A stretch of DNA of 48,159 nt, from positions 1 to 48,159 of the forward strand of contig JALHNV010000014.1 of the NCBI GenBank assembly GCA_022843325.1, read 5' to 3'. The position numbers were made by a program, and so were the translations under genes. The stretch's first letter is position 1; each line of letters opens with the position of its first letter. The DNA is from Pseudolabrys sp. (GTDB taxonomy: Bacteria > Pseudomonadota > Alphaproteobacteria > Rhizobiales > Xanthobacteraceae). A model generated the notes under the pieces. It ran no database searches, was not told the DNA's origin, and worked only from the letters and a program-made list of their open reading frames with translations. Positions 24,891 through 32,337 of this stretch are shown in pieces.

Positions 24891-25432
24891 CGACCGACCC
24901 AGCCACCGCCATTGTCACGTTCTGGCAGCAGGCCGGCCCGGAAAAGTGGTACAAGAAGGATGCCGCTCTCGATGATGAAATCCGGCAGCGATTTCTGTCT
25001 CAATATGAGGCCGCTGCCGCCGGTACGCTGCGTGAGTGGTCACAATCCGCACAGGGAACGCTGGCGCTGCTGATCCTGCTCGACCAGTTTCCGCGCAACA
25101 TGTTTCGCGGTGAGGCCCGCATGTTCGCCACCGATGAACAGGCCCGCACGCTTGCGGCCGCCGCAATCGTTCGTGGCTTCGATGCCCAAGTGGGCGCGGA
25201 CATGCGCGGCTTCTTCTACCTGCCGTTCATGCATTCCGAGGACATGGCCGACCAGGAACTGGCGATCAAACTGTACGCGGCAGCGGACGACGCCGGCGGC
25301 CTGAAATGGGCTCACCTGCACGCCGACATCATCCGCCGTTTCGGCCGCTTCCCGCATCGAAATGAGGTGCTTGGCCGCACCACCACGCCGGAGGAGCAGG
25401 CCTTCCTCGACGGCGGCGGTTTTGCCGGTTGA
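24887..25432 (+). CDS. DUF924 family protein
   Basis: A 181-residue predicted cytoplasmic, all-helical protein. It begins [36 protein letters not shown], followed by [29 protein letters not shown] and [15 protein letters not shown], the patterns of DUF924, whose function is unknown. The start overlaps the fadD-like gene by four bases, indicating coupled expression. The stop is seven bases before the next gene's start. No catalytic motif is evident to me. Confidence 0.88.
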   Translation: MTTDPATAIVTFWQQAGPEKWYKKDAALDDEIRQRFLSQYEAAAAGTLREWSQSAQGTLALLILLDQFPRNMFRGEARMFATDEQARTLAAAAIVRGFDAQVGADMRGFFYLPFMHSEDMADQELAIKLYAAADDAGGLKWAHLHADIIRRFGRFPHRNEVLGRTTTPEEQAFLDGGGFAG

Positions 25433-25439
25433 AATGCGC

Positions 25440-26318
25440 ATGACTGATCTCCATGGCGTCTTTCCCTATCTGGTCTCGCCGATCGACGCGTCCGGCCGCA
25501 TCCTCACCGACGTGCTGGGACGGCTGTCGTCCGACCTCATCGACGCCGGCGTGCACGGTCTGACGCCGCTCGGCTCGACCGGCGAGTTCGCCTATCTCGA
25601 TCGTGCGCAGCGCAGCGCCGTCGTGCAGGCCACCATCGAAGCCGCGAACAAGCGTGTCCCGGTGATCGCCGGCGTCGCCGCGACCACTACAGCGGATGCG
25701 GTCGACCAGGCAAAGGCGTATCAGGCGTTCGGCGCCGACGGCATCCTCGCCATTCTCGAAGCCTACTTTCCGCTCAAGGACGCGCAGATCGAAGCGTACT
25801 TCCGCGCCATCGCCGATGCCGTGGACATTCCGGTGGTGCTCTATACCAACCCGCAATTTCAGCGCAGCGACCTGACCCTCGACGTCATCGCGCGGCTCTC
25901 TACGCATCCGCGCATCCGCTACATCAAGGACGCCTCGACCAACACCGGCCGTTTGCTGTCGATCATGAACCGCGCGCCGGACATGAAGGTGTTCTCGGCC
26001 TCGGCGCATATCCCGGCCGCGGTGATGCTGATCGGCGGCGTCGGCTGGATGGCCGGCCCCGCCTGCATCGTACCGCGCCAGAGCGTGCGGCTGTACGATC
26101 TTTGCCGCGCCGGACGATGGCCGGAGGCCATGACGTTGCAACGCGAGCTGTGGCGCATCAACGAGGCCTTCGCCCGCTTCAATCTGGCGGCCTGCATCAA
26201 GGCCGGTCTGGCGATCCAGGGCTACGCGGTCGGCGATCCGGTGCCACCCCAGGCCGCGCTCAGCGCCGAGGACCGCCAGGCGGTCGAGGCCATTTTGGAC
26301 CAAGTCGCCGGCCTTTAA
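25440..26318 (+). CDS. Dihydrodipicolinate synthase-family lyase/aldolase
   Basis: The 292-residue TIM-barrel protein belongs to the DapA/NanA/KDPG-type family of class I aldolases. The substrate-binding GSTGEFAYL (about 42-50) corresponds to the GTTGE motif, the catalytic Tyr is in VVLYTNPQF (about 130-138), and the Schiff-base lysine is in [10 protein letters not shown] (about 157-166). The branch differs from housekeeping DapA, so an alternative acid substrate is likely. ATG 25440 (MTDLHG) is chosen; ATG 25434 (MRMTDLHG) is equally possible. It follows DUF924 after seven bases and probably ends the fadD-DUF924 transcript. Confidence 0.87.
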   Translation: MTDLHGVFPYLVSPIDASGRILTDVLGRLSSDLIDAGVHGLTPLGSTGEFAYLDRAQRSAVVQATIEAANKRVPVIAGVAATTTADAVDQAKAYQAFGADGILAILEAYFPLKDAQIEAYFRAIADAVDIPVVLYTNPQFQRSDLTLDVIARLSTHPRIRYIKDASTNTGRLLSIMNRAPDMKVFSASAHIPAAVMLIGGVGWMAGPACIVPRQSVRLYDLCRAGRWPEAMTLQRELWRINEAFARFNLAACIKAGLAIQGYAVGDPVPPQAALSAEDRQAVEAILDQVAGL

Positions 26319-26387
26319 AGCCTCTGAATTTGCAGAGGAATCTCTCGGCCCAACCGATTCTTAAGGCTTCCTTGCTAAACGAGCCGG

Positions 26388-27809
26388 ATGGCTTTGCCGT
26401 CGCCTGCAACCCAGGCGCCGCCCGTGGTTCCGGTCGGCGCCGAGCCCGCCGCCGCGGCATCGCCGCCCGCGGGCCTGTTTGCACGCCTGAAGGCCAAACT
26501 CGCCGAACGCAGCGACTCGCGGCTGGCGCAATTGGTCGCCGGCAAGGTGTTCGCCATGCGCGTCGCCAACGCGGTGCTGGCGCTGGTGACGCAGGTGCTG
26601 CTGGCACGCTGGATGGGCGCGTTCGAGTTCGGCATCTACGTCTATGTCTGGACCTGGGTGCTGATGATCGGCGCCCTATCCGACCTCGGCCTGTCCACCG
26701 CGGCGCGGCGCTTCATTCCGGAATACACTGAGTTCAAGGCGTTCGAACAGCTGCGCGGCTTTCTCAGCGGCAGCCGCTGGCTGTCCTTCGCCATCGCCAC
26801 CGGCATCGGCGGCGCGGGCGCGCTTGTCGTCGCCGTGCTCGATCCCTGGCTCGACCAATATGTCGTGATCCCGCTGTACCTGGCCTGCGCCATCGTGCCG
26901 ATCTACGGCCTGGTGCAGACGCAAGCCGGCATCGCGCAGTCTTATGACTGGCCCAATCTGGCGCTGATGCCGTTCTACATCATCCGCCAGTTCGCGCTCG
27001 CCGCCGTGATGGGCGCCGCTTACATGCTCGGCGCGCCGACCGATGCGGTGACGGTGATGATCGTCGCTATCGTCACCACATGGGCGGTAACGCTCGGCCA
27101 GATGGTCGTGCTCAACCGCCGCCTGAAGCAGAAGGTCGCGCCCGGCCCGAAGATTTACGAGCCGAAGCTCTGGCTGGCGACCTCGCTGCCGATCTTCATG
27201 GTCGAAGGCTTCTATCTTCTGCTCACCTATACCGACATCCTGCTGCTGCAGCACTTCCGCACGCCGGAGGAAGTCGCGCATTACTATGCAGCGGCGCGGC
27301 TGCTGGCGATCGTGGCCTTCGTCTATTTCGCCATCGCCGGCGCCACCACGCACAAGTTCACGCAGTATCACGTCTCCGGCGACAAGGAGCGGCTGGCGAC
27401 GTTCTTTGCCGAGACCATCAAATGGACGTTCTGGCCGTCGCTGCTGGTTTGCGCCTTCATTCTCGCCTTCGGCCGGCCGCTGCTGGCGCTGTTCGGCGAG
27501 AACTTCGTCGCCGCGTACGATGTCATGTTCATTCTTGCCATCGGCATGATGGCGCGCGCCGCGGTCGGTCCGGCCGAACGACTTCTGAACATGCTCGGCG
27601 AGCGCAAGCAGTGCGCCTCGGTCTATGCCCTTGCCTTCGTCATCAATCTGGCGGTCGGCGTTATTCTGATCCCGCTCATCGGCATCGAAGGCGCGGCGGT
27701 GTCGACATCGGTGGCGCTGATCGCGGAGTCGATCATGCTGTATCGCCTCGCCAAACGCCGCCTCGGCTTCCACGTGTTCATCATGGGCGGCGCCTCGACG
27801 TCACCCTGA
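26388..27809 (+). CDS. Polysaccharide flippase (Wzx/MOP superfamily)
   Basis: The 473-residue membrane protein has roughly 12-14 hydrophobic helices beginning near residue 55 (FAMRVANAVLALVTQVLLARWMGAFEFGIYVYVWTWVL). The early arrangement and LGLSTAARRFIPEY are typical of oligosaccharide-lipid flippases of the MOP superfamily. It probably moves a lipid-linked saccharide across the inner membrane, although no glycosyltransferase or polymerase gene is near. The N-terminal 45 residues are Pro/Ala rich and cytoplasmic. Its stop codon lies within the palindromic repeat at 27801-27893, so the last two residues are encoded by the repeat. Confidence 0.88.
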   Translation: MALPSPATQAPPVVPVGAEPAAAASPPAGLFARLKAKLAERSDSRLAQLVAGKVFAMRVANAVLALVTQVLLARWMGAFEFGIYVYVWTWVLMIGALSDLGLSTAARRFIPEYTEFKAFEQLRGFLSGSRWLSFAIATGIGGAGALVVAVLDPWLDQYVVIPLYLACAIVPIYGLVQTQAGIAQSYDWPNLALMPFYIIRQFALAAVMGAAYMLGAPTDAVTVMIVAIVTTWAVTLGQMVVLNRRLKQKVAPGPKIYEPKLWLATSLPIFMVEGFYLLLTYTDILLLQHFRTPEEVAHYYAAARLLAIVAFVYFAIAGATTHKFTQYHVSGDKERLATFFAETIKWTFWPSLLVCAFILAFGRPLLALFGENFVAAYDVMFILAIGMMARAAVGPAERLLNMLGERKQCASVYALAFVINLAVGVILIPLIGIEGAAVSTSVALIAESIMLYRLAKRRLGFHVFIMGGASTSP

Positions 27810-27893
27810 GGTGCGCGCCGCAGGCGCGCCTCGAAGGGTGACAGCACAGGCCGTTCATCCTTCGAGGCTCGCTTCGCTCGCACCTCAGGATGA
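27801..27893. repeat. Palindromic repeat pair between convergent genes
   Basis: Two inverted units are present: 27801-27841 (begins TCACCCTGAGGTGCG, ends CTCGAAGGGTGA) and 27855-27893 (begins TCATCCTTCGAGGCTCG, ends CACCTCAGGATGA). The second is close to the reverse complement of the first. Each unit is itself an imperfect hairpin. It resembles a repeat common in Bradyrhizobium-type genomes. The flippase stop is inside the first unit, and the second ends four bases before the stop of the convergent ligase gene, so it probably terminates or stabilises both transcripts. Confidence 0.85.
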
Positions 27894-27897
27894 CGGA

Positions 27898-29514
27898 TCA
27901 CACCTTCTCCCGCAACAGCCGCCGGATCACCTTGCCGGTGGTCGTCATCGGCATGGCCTCGATGAAGGCCACCTCGCGCGGATATTCGTGGGCCGACAGC
28001 CGGGTTCGGACAAAGCCCTGAATTTCGGCCGCCAGTTGATCGGACGCGGCGAAGTCCTGCTTCAGCACGATGAAGGCCTTGACGATCTCGGTGCGCAGCG
28101 CGTCGGGCTTGCCGACGGCCGCAGCGAGCGCCACCGCCGGGTGCTGGATCAGGCAGTCCTCGATCTCGCCGGGGCCGATGCGAAAGCCCGATGACGTGAT
28201 GACGTCGTCGTCACGGCCGACGAAACTGACATAGCCGTCGTCGTCCATCACGCCCTGGTCGCCGGTGGTCATCCAGTCGCCGATGAACTTGTCGCGCGTG
28301 GCGTCGGGCTTGCCCCAGTACTCCAGGAACATCACCGGGTCGGGCCGTTTCACAGCGATCTGGCCGACCTCGCCCGCCCTGACCGGCTGGCCGTCGGCGT
28401 CGATCACCGCCACGACATGGCCAGGCACCGCCTTGCCGATGGCGCCCGGCCGCAACAGCCCGAGCTGGGCGCATGAGCCGAGCACCAGGTTGCACTCGGT
28501 CTGGCCATAGAACTCGTTGATGGACAGCCCGAACGCCGCCTTGCCCCATTCCAGCGCCTCGACCCCGAGCGACTCGCCGCCCGATGCCACCGTGCGCAGC
28601 TTGAAATCGTAGCGTCCCCGCGGACTTTTGGCCGCGCGCATCATGCGGAGCGCCGTTGGTGGAATGAACGCATTGCGCACGCCGGTGTTCGCCATCAAGG
28701 CAAAGGCGTCGTCCGGATCGAACTTGTCGAACCGGCGCGCGATCACCGGAACGCCGTGGTGCAGACTGGGCAGTAGCACGTCGAGGAGGCCTCCGGCCCA
28801 GGCCCAGTCGGCCGGCGTCCAATAGCTGTCGCCTGGTTGCGGAAACGGATGATGCGGCAGTTCGACGCCCGGCATGTGGCCGAGCAGCACGCGGTGCGCA
28901 TGCAGCGCCCCCTTCGGCTGCCCCGTGGTGCCCGATGTATAGATCATCATCGACGGATCATCAGCCGCGGTATCGACGGGCGTGAAATCGGGCGAGGCGC
29001 GCGCCAGCAGATCGCCGAAGCCGAGCGCGCCATCGGCTTCGCCGTCGATCGACAGCACGCAGGTCAGGTCCGGTGCCCGCGCGCGAATGCCGTCGAGCTT
29101 GGCGAGTCCCTGGGCGTTGGTCAGAAGCGCCTTGGCGCCGGAATTCTGCAGGCGGTAGGACAGCGCGTCCGGCCCGAACAGAACGGCCACCGGCAGCGCG
29201 ATGGCGGCAAGCTTGTAGATGGCGACATGCGCGGCCACGACTTCGGGCGCCTGCGGCAGGAAGATCGCCACCCGGTCGCCGCGCGTGACGCCATGCGCGC
29301 GCAGCACATTGGCCAGCCGGTTCGAGGTCTCACGCAGCCAGCCGAAGCTAATCGCCTCGTCGCGGCCGTCCGCATGCAGATGGCGGATGGCAAGCCGGCC
29401 TGGATCGCGCGCCGCCCAGCGATCGCAAATGTCGACGCCAATGTTGTAGCGCGCCGGAATATTCCAGCGGAATTGGCGATAAAGCTGGTCGTAGTCGCGC
29501 ACGTCATCCGGCAT
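27898..29514 (-). CDS. AMP-dependent acyl-CoA synthetase (medium-chain/benzoate type)
   Basis: The 538-residue ANL-superfamily ligase has the P-loop MMIYTSGTTGQPKGALHAHRV (about 180-200), the adenylate motif INEFYGQTECN (about 330-340), the hinge TTGDQGVMDDDGYVSFVGRDDDVITSSGFRIGPGEIED (about 420-457) and the C-terminal catalytic Lys in TTTGKVIRRLLREK. The MPDDVRDYDQLYRQFRWNIPARYNIGVDICDRW start is typical of the acetyl/medium-chain/benzoate-CoA ligase branch. The true substrate is unknown. ATG 29514 is used; the open frame extends 46 codons farther, over the DUF1993 gene start, without support. It faces the flippase across the palindromic repeat. Confidence 0.88.
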   Translation of the reverse strand: MPDDVRDYDQLYRQFRWNIPARYNIGVDICDRWAARDPGRLAIRHLHADGRDEAISFGWLRETSNRLANVLRAHGVTRGDRVAIFLPQAPEVVAAHVAIYKLAAIALPVAVLFGPDALSYRLQNSGAKALLTNAQGLAKLDGIRARAPDLTCVLSIDGEADGALGFGDLLARASPDFTPVDTAADDPSMMIYTSGTTGQPKGALHAHRVLLGHMPGVELPHHPFPQPGDSYWTPADWAWAGGLLDVLLPSLHHGVPVIARRFDKFDPDDAFALMANTGVRNAFIPPTALRMMRAAKSPRGRYDFKLRTVASGGESLGVEALEWGKAAFGLSINEFYGQTECNLVLGSCAQLGLLRPGAIGKAVPGHVVAVIDADGQPVRAGEVGQIAVKRPDPVMFLEYWGKPDATRDKFIGDWMTTGDQGVMDDDGYVSFVGRDDDVITSSGFRIGPGEIEDCLIQHPAVALAAAVGKPDALRTEIVKAFIVLKQDFAASDQLAAEIQGFVRTRLSAHEYPREVAFIEAMPMTTTGKVIRRLLREKV

Positions 29515-29588
29515 CGGCCGGCACGCTAGTGCGAAGCGGAGCAACCGTCTAGGCTTGCGACCGGTCAGCCTTGTTCGGGAAAACCACC

Positions 29589-30083
29589 ATGTCCGTCTCG
29601 ATGTATCAGATCTCGGTGCCGCCTCTGGTGCGGGGCCTCGGCATCCTCTCAACGCTGCTGCGCAAGGGCGAAGCCCATGCCGATGCGGGCTCCCTGCTCG
29701 AGGCGCGGCTGGCGCCCGACATGATGACGATGGCCGGTCAGGTGCAGCGCGCCAGCGATACCGCCAAAGGCTGCGCTGCGCGACTGGCGGGCATCGACGC
29801 GCCGGCCATGCCCGACACCGAGGTGACCTTCGCCGACCTGCAGGCGCGCCTGGCCCGGACCGTCGAATTTTTGCAGAGCGTCAAACGCGAGCAGATCGAC
29901 GGCAGCGAAGCCAAACCGATCAGTTTCAAGGCCGGACCCAATGTCTTGAACTTCACCGGCGAGAGCTACGTACTGACATTCGTACTGCCGAATTTCTATT
30001 TTCATGTCACCACGGCCTACGCGATTTTGCGTCACAAGGGCGTGGCGCTCGGCAAGCTGGATTACCTCGGGCCGCGTTCGTAA
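29589..30083 (+). CDS. DUF1993 family protein
   Basis: The 164-residue protein begins MSVSMYQISVPPLVRGLGILSTLLRKGEAHA and continues LLEARLAPDMMTMAGQVQRASDTAKGCAARLAG, matching the DUF1993 family, a predicted four-helix fold related to DinB/YfiT hydrolases. Function is unknown; the H (in HAD) and later HVTT positions would suit a DinB-like metal site, but this is not certain. It begins 75 bp from the divergently transcribed acyl-CoA synthetase. ATG 29589 is preferred over TTG 29571. Confidence 0.82.
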   Translation: MSVSMYQISVPPLVRGLGILSTLLRKGEAHADAGSLLEARLAPDMMTMAGQVQRASDTAKGCAARLAGIDAPAMPDTEVTFADLQARLARTVEFLQSVKREQIDGSEAKPISFKAGPNVLNFTGESYVLTFVLPNFYFHVTTAYAILRHKGVALGKLDYLGPRS

Positions 30084-30124
30084 TCGCGCAGCCGGGCTGG
30101 CCGATCACACACCTTGGGATTGTA

Positions 30125-30652
30125 TCAAGAGCCGGCGCGCCGGTCGTCCGGCTCGGCAAGAATGAGCGCCCAGTACACTTTGTACTTCGACGACGGCGTA
30201 TAGACCGCGGCGATGCCCATGCGGGTCGCGCCCTTCAGCAACATGTTGGTGCGGTGCGACGGCGAGTCGCGCCAGCCTGAGAAGGCTTCCGCCAGCGTGT
30301 GATAGCCGGCGCCGATGTTCTCCGCCGCGGTCTTGGCATCATAGCCCGCCGCCTTGAGCCGCGCATTGAACGGCCGGCCGGCGGCGTGATCGAGCTTGTC
30401 GCGCTTGGCCATGATCTCGGCCTGCTGGGTGGCGAGACGCATCAATTCGGGATCGAGCGTCAGCGGCGGCAGATTGTTGTTGGCGCGGTAGCCGGAAATC
30501 ATCGACGCCGCCGCAGCCGCGTCGAGCTGGGCACCGGGTTGCGCCATGCTGCGATAGAAGGTTGGCTCGTTCTTCGGTACAGAGACTTCGGCGGTACACG
30601 CCGCGAGTGCGCAGAATATGAGCAGAGCCAAAAGCGAGCGCCCGATTTTCAT
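30125..30652 (-). CDS. CAP-domain (SCP-like) lipoprotein
   Basis: This 175-residue protein is an exported lipoprotein with the signal peptide MKIGRSLLALLIFCALAAC, where LAAC-T provides a lipobox. A CAP/SCP domain follows (about 45-165): SMISGYRANNNLPPLTLDPELMRLATQQAEIMAKRDKLDHAAGRPFNARLKAAGYDAKTAAENIGAGYHTLAEAFSGWRDSPSHRTNMLLKGATRMGIAAVY. The conserved His of LDHAAG, Glu of AENIGAG and the SPSHRTNML motif are visible. Bacterial CAP proteins are envelope-associated with poorly known roles. The start ATG 30652 opens directly on the signal sequence. Confidence 0.87.
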   Translation of the reverse strand: MKIGRSLLALLIFCALAACTAEVSVPKNEPTFYRSMAQPGAQLDAAAAASMISGYRANNNLPPLTLDPELMRLATQQAEIMAKRDKLDHAAGRPFNARLKAAGYDAKTAAENIGAGYHTLAEAFSGWRDSPSHRTNMLLKGATRMGIAAVYTPSSKYKVYWALILAEPDDRRAGS

Positions 30653-30792
30653 TAGACCGAAACTCCAGTTCAATATTTCGACACACTGTCTGCGGACCGT
30701 GGCCGAACGGTGATGGGGCTGGCGCGGCCCACTTCTCTGGCCTACCATTCGTCCCAACAACAAGACGTTAAGCAAACTCGAGGGAGTAAACG

Positions 30793-31194
30793 ATGTCCAA
30801 CCAACCCGCCGCCCTTACGCCAGGAGCGACCCGCGCCTCGCAAGGCGAGTACATGTTCGACCTCGGCACCGCCGACAAGATTCTGGGCGGACCGGATTAC
30901 TCGACCGCGCACGGTCCCTGCATCGAAGGCGAGCGCATGATGGTCGGACTGATGCGGATGAAGGCGGGAACCGGGGCCGAGCCGCACTCGCATCCGAACG
31001 AACAGTGGATCTACATCATGGAGGGAACTTTCAGCGCCACGGTCGGCGGCAAGACGATCGACGCCAAGCCCGGTTCGGTCGTCTACATCCCGGCGAACAC
31101 CATTCATAACGGACGCGCGACTCCCGAAGCCGATGTTGTGTTCTTCACCTGCAAGGATACCTCGCACAGCCTCCACGGCATCAAGGTGAAATAG
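30793..31194 (+). CDS. Single-domain cupin protein
   Basis: The 133-residue soluble protein contains a double-stranded beta-helix. The metal-binding motif 1 is EPHSHPNEQWIYIMEG (two His and a Glu-like position), and motif 2 is PGSVVYIPANTIHNG. It is preceded by GAGGGAG about six bases before ATG 30793. Function could be a dioxygenase, isomerase or sensor. The downstream Bug receptor gene begins 85 bp after, on the same strand, so they may form an operon. Confidence 0.85.
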   Translation: MSNQPAALTPGATRASQGEYMFDLGTADKILGGPDYSTAHGPCIEGERMMVGLMRMKAGTGAEPHSHPNEQWIYIMEGTFSATVGGKTIDAKPGSVVYIPANTIHNGRATPEADVVFFTCKDTSHSLHGIKVK

Positions 31195-31279
31195 CCTGAT
31201 ACTTGCGAGACGGCGCCGCAGAAGCGCTGCCGCAGGCACCAACCAACTCAAACCAAAACATTTCCCTGGGAGGGAAAAA

Positions 31280-32284
31280 ATGAAGCGCCTTAGTCTGAAC
31301 CTGCTTTCTGCCGCCTGCATCATCACCGGCGTCGTCGCCGGGCTCACCACCGCGTCTGCGCAAGACAAATACCCGAGCCGCCCGATCAAGGTGCTGGTGC
31401 CTTACGCGCCCGGCGGCGCCACCGACATCACAGCGCGCATCGTCGGCGATGAATTCCAGAAGATCACCGGCCAGGGGTTTGTCGTGATCAACAAGCCCGG
31501 CGCCAACGGCCAACTGGCGATCGACGAACTGATCAACTCGGCGCCCGACGGCTACACCGTCATGGTCGGCAATGTGACGACCAACACGATCGCGCCGGTT
31601 CTGTACAAGGGCAAGTGGCCGTTCGACTACGCCAAGTCGGTGGTCGCCGTGACCAACCTGGTCGATGTTCCGGCCTTCTTGGTCGCGACAACCGCCAACA
31701 ATTTCCCTGTCCAGACCGTCCCGGAACTCATCGATTTTAGCAAGAAGAACCCGGGCAAGGTTAACTACGGCACAGTCGGCGCCGGCTCATACCCGCACTT
31801 CGACGGCGCCTATCTCGCGAAGAAGGCCGGCATCGACATGCGCGCTCTGCCGAACAAGAACGGCGCGTCGGGCGTGATCCAGGACCTGCTGCGCGGTGAC
31901 GTTCAGGTCGCGTTCCTGAACACCGGCAGCAGCGCCGGTCAGGTGCAAGCCGGAAAATTCCGGGCGATCGCCGTGGTCAACAACACGCGGCTCGAGGACT
32001 TTCCGAACGTCCCGACCATGAAGGAAGCCGGTTATCCGGACGTCGGCACCATCGCCTGGAACGGCATGTTCGCACACGCCGGCACGCCGAAGCCGGTGCT
32101 CGATGCGCTGTACACCGCGGTCACAAAGGCGCTGAACTCGCCTGAGGGCCAGGCGAAGATTAAGAAGCAAAACTACATCGTGGCGACGAGCAAGTCGGCC
32201 GCCGACGCGCAGCAGTGGCTGACCAGCGAACTGAAGAAGTGGGAAAGCATCGTCAAGGAAGTGAACCTCGACCTGACGCAGTAG
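31280..32284 (+). CDS. Tripartite tricarboxylate transporter receptor (Bug family)
   Basis: The 334-residue periplasmic receptor has a signal peptide (MKRLSLNLLSAACIITGVVAGLTTASAQ) and the Bug start DKYPSRPIKVLVPYAPGGATDITARIVGDEFQKITGQ, which binds small carboxylates. IKVLVPYAPGGATD is the hallmark. TctA/TctB membrane genes are absent here, as is common for the large Bug families. GGGAGGGA lies just ahead of ATG 31280. The gene ends in a strong intrinsic terminator at 32297. With the cupin upstream and a molybdenum hydroxylase subunit convergent downstream, a small-molecule catabolic context is likely. Confidence 0.92.
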   Translation: MKRLSLNLLSAACIITGVVAGLTTASAQDKYPSRPIKVLVPYAPGGATDITARIVGDEFQKITGQGFVVINKPGANGQLAIDELINSAPDGYTVMVGNVTTNTIAPVLYKGKWPFDYAKSVVAVTNLVDVPAFLVATTANNFPVQTVPELIDFSKKNPGKVNYGTVGAGSYPHFDGAYLAKKAGIDMRALPNKNGASGVIQDLLRGDVQVAFLNTGSSAGQVQAGKFRAIAVVNNTRLEDFPNVPTMKEAGYPDVGTIAWNGMFAHAGTPKPVLDALYTAVTKALNSPEGQAKIKKQNYIVATSKSAADAQQWLTSELKKWESIVKEVNLDLTQ

Positions 32285-32296
32285 GCGCGTTCTCGT

Positions 32297-32320
32297 CCCT
32301 CCCCCTGAGAAGGGGGAGGG
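32297..32320. terminator. Intrinsic terminator after the Bug gene
   Basis: A perfect 10-bp stem CCCTCCCCCT (32297-32306) and AGGGGGAGGG (32311-32320) with a GAGA loop is followed by TTTCTT. It lies between the convergent Bug receptor and CoxL-type genes. Confidence 0.9.
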
Positions 32321-32337
32321 TTTCTTCGACCTTCCCG

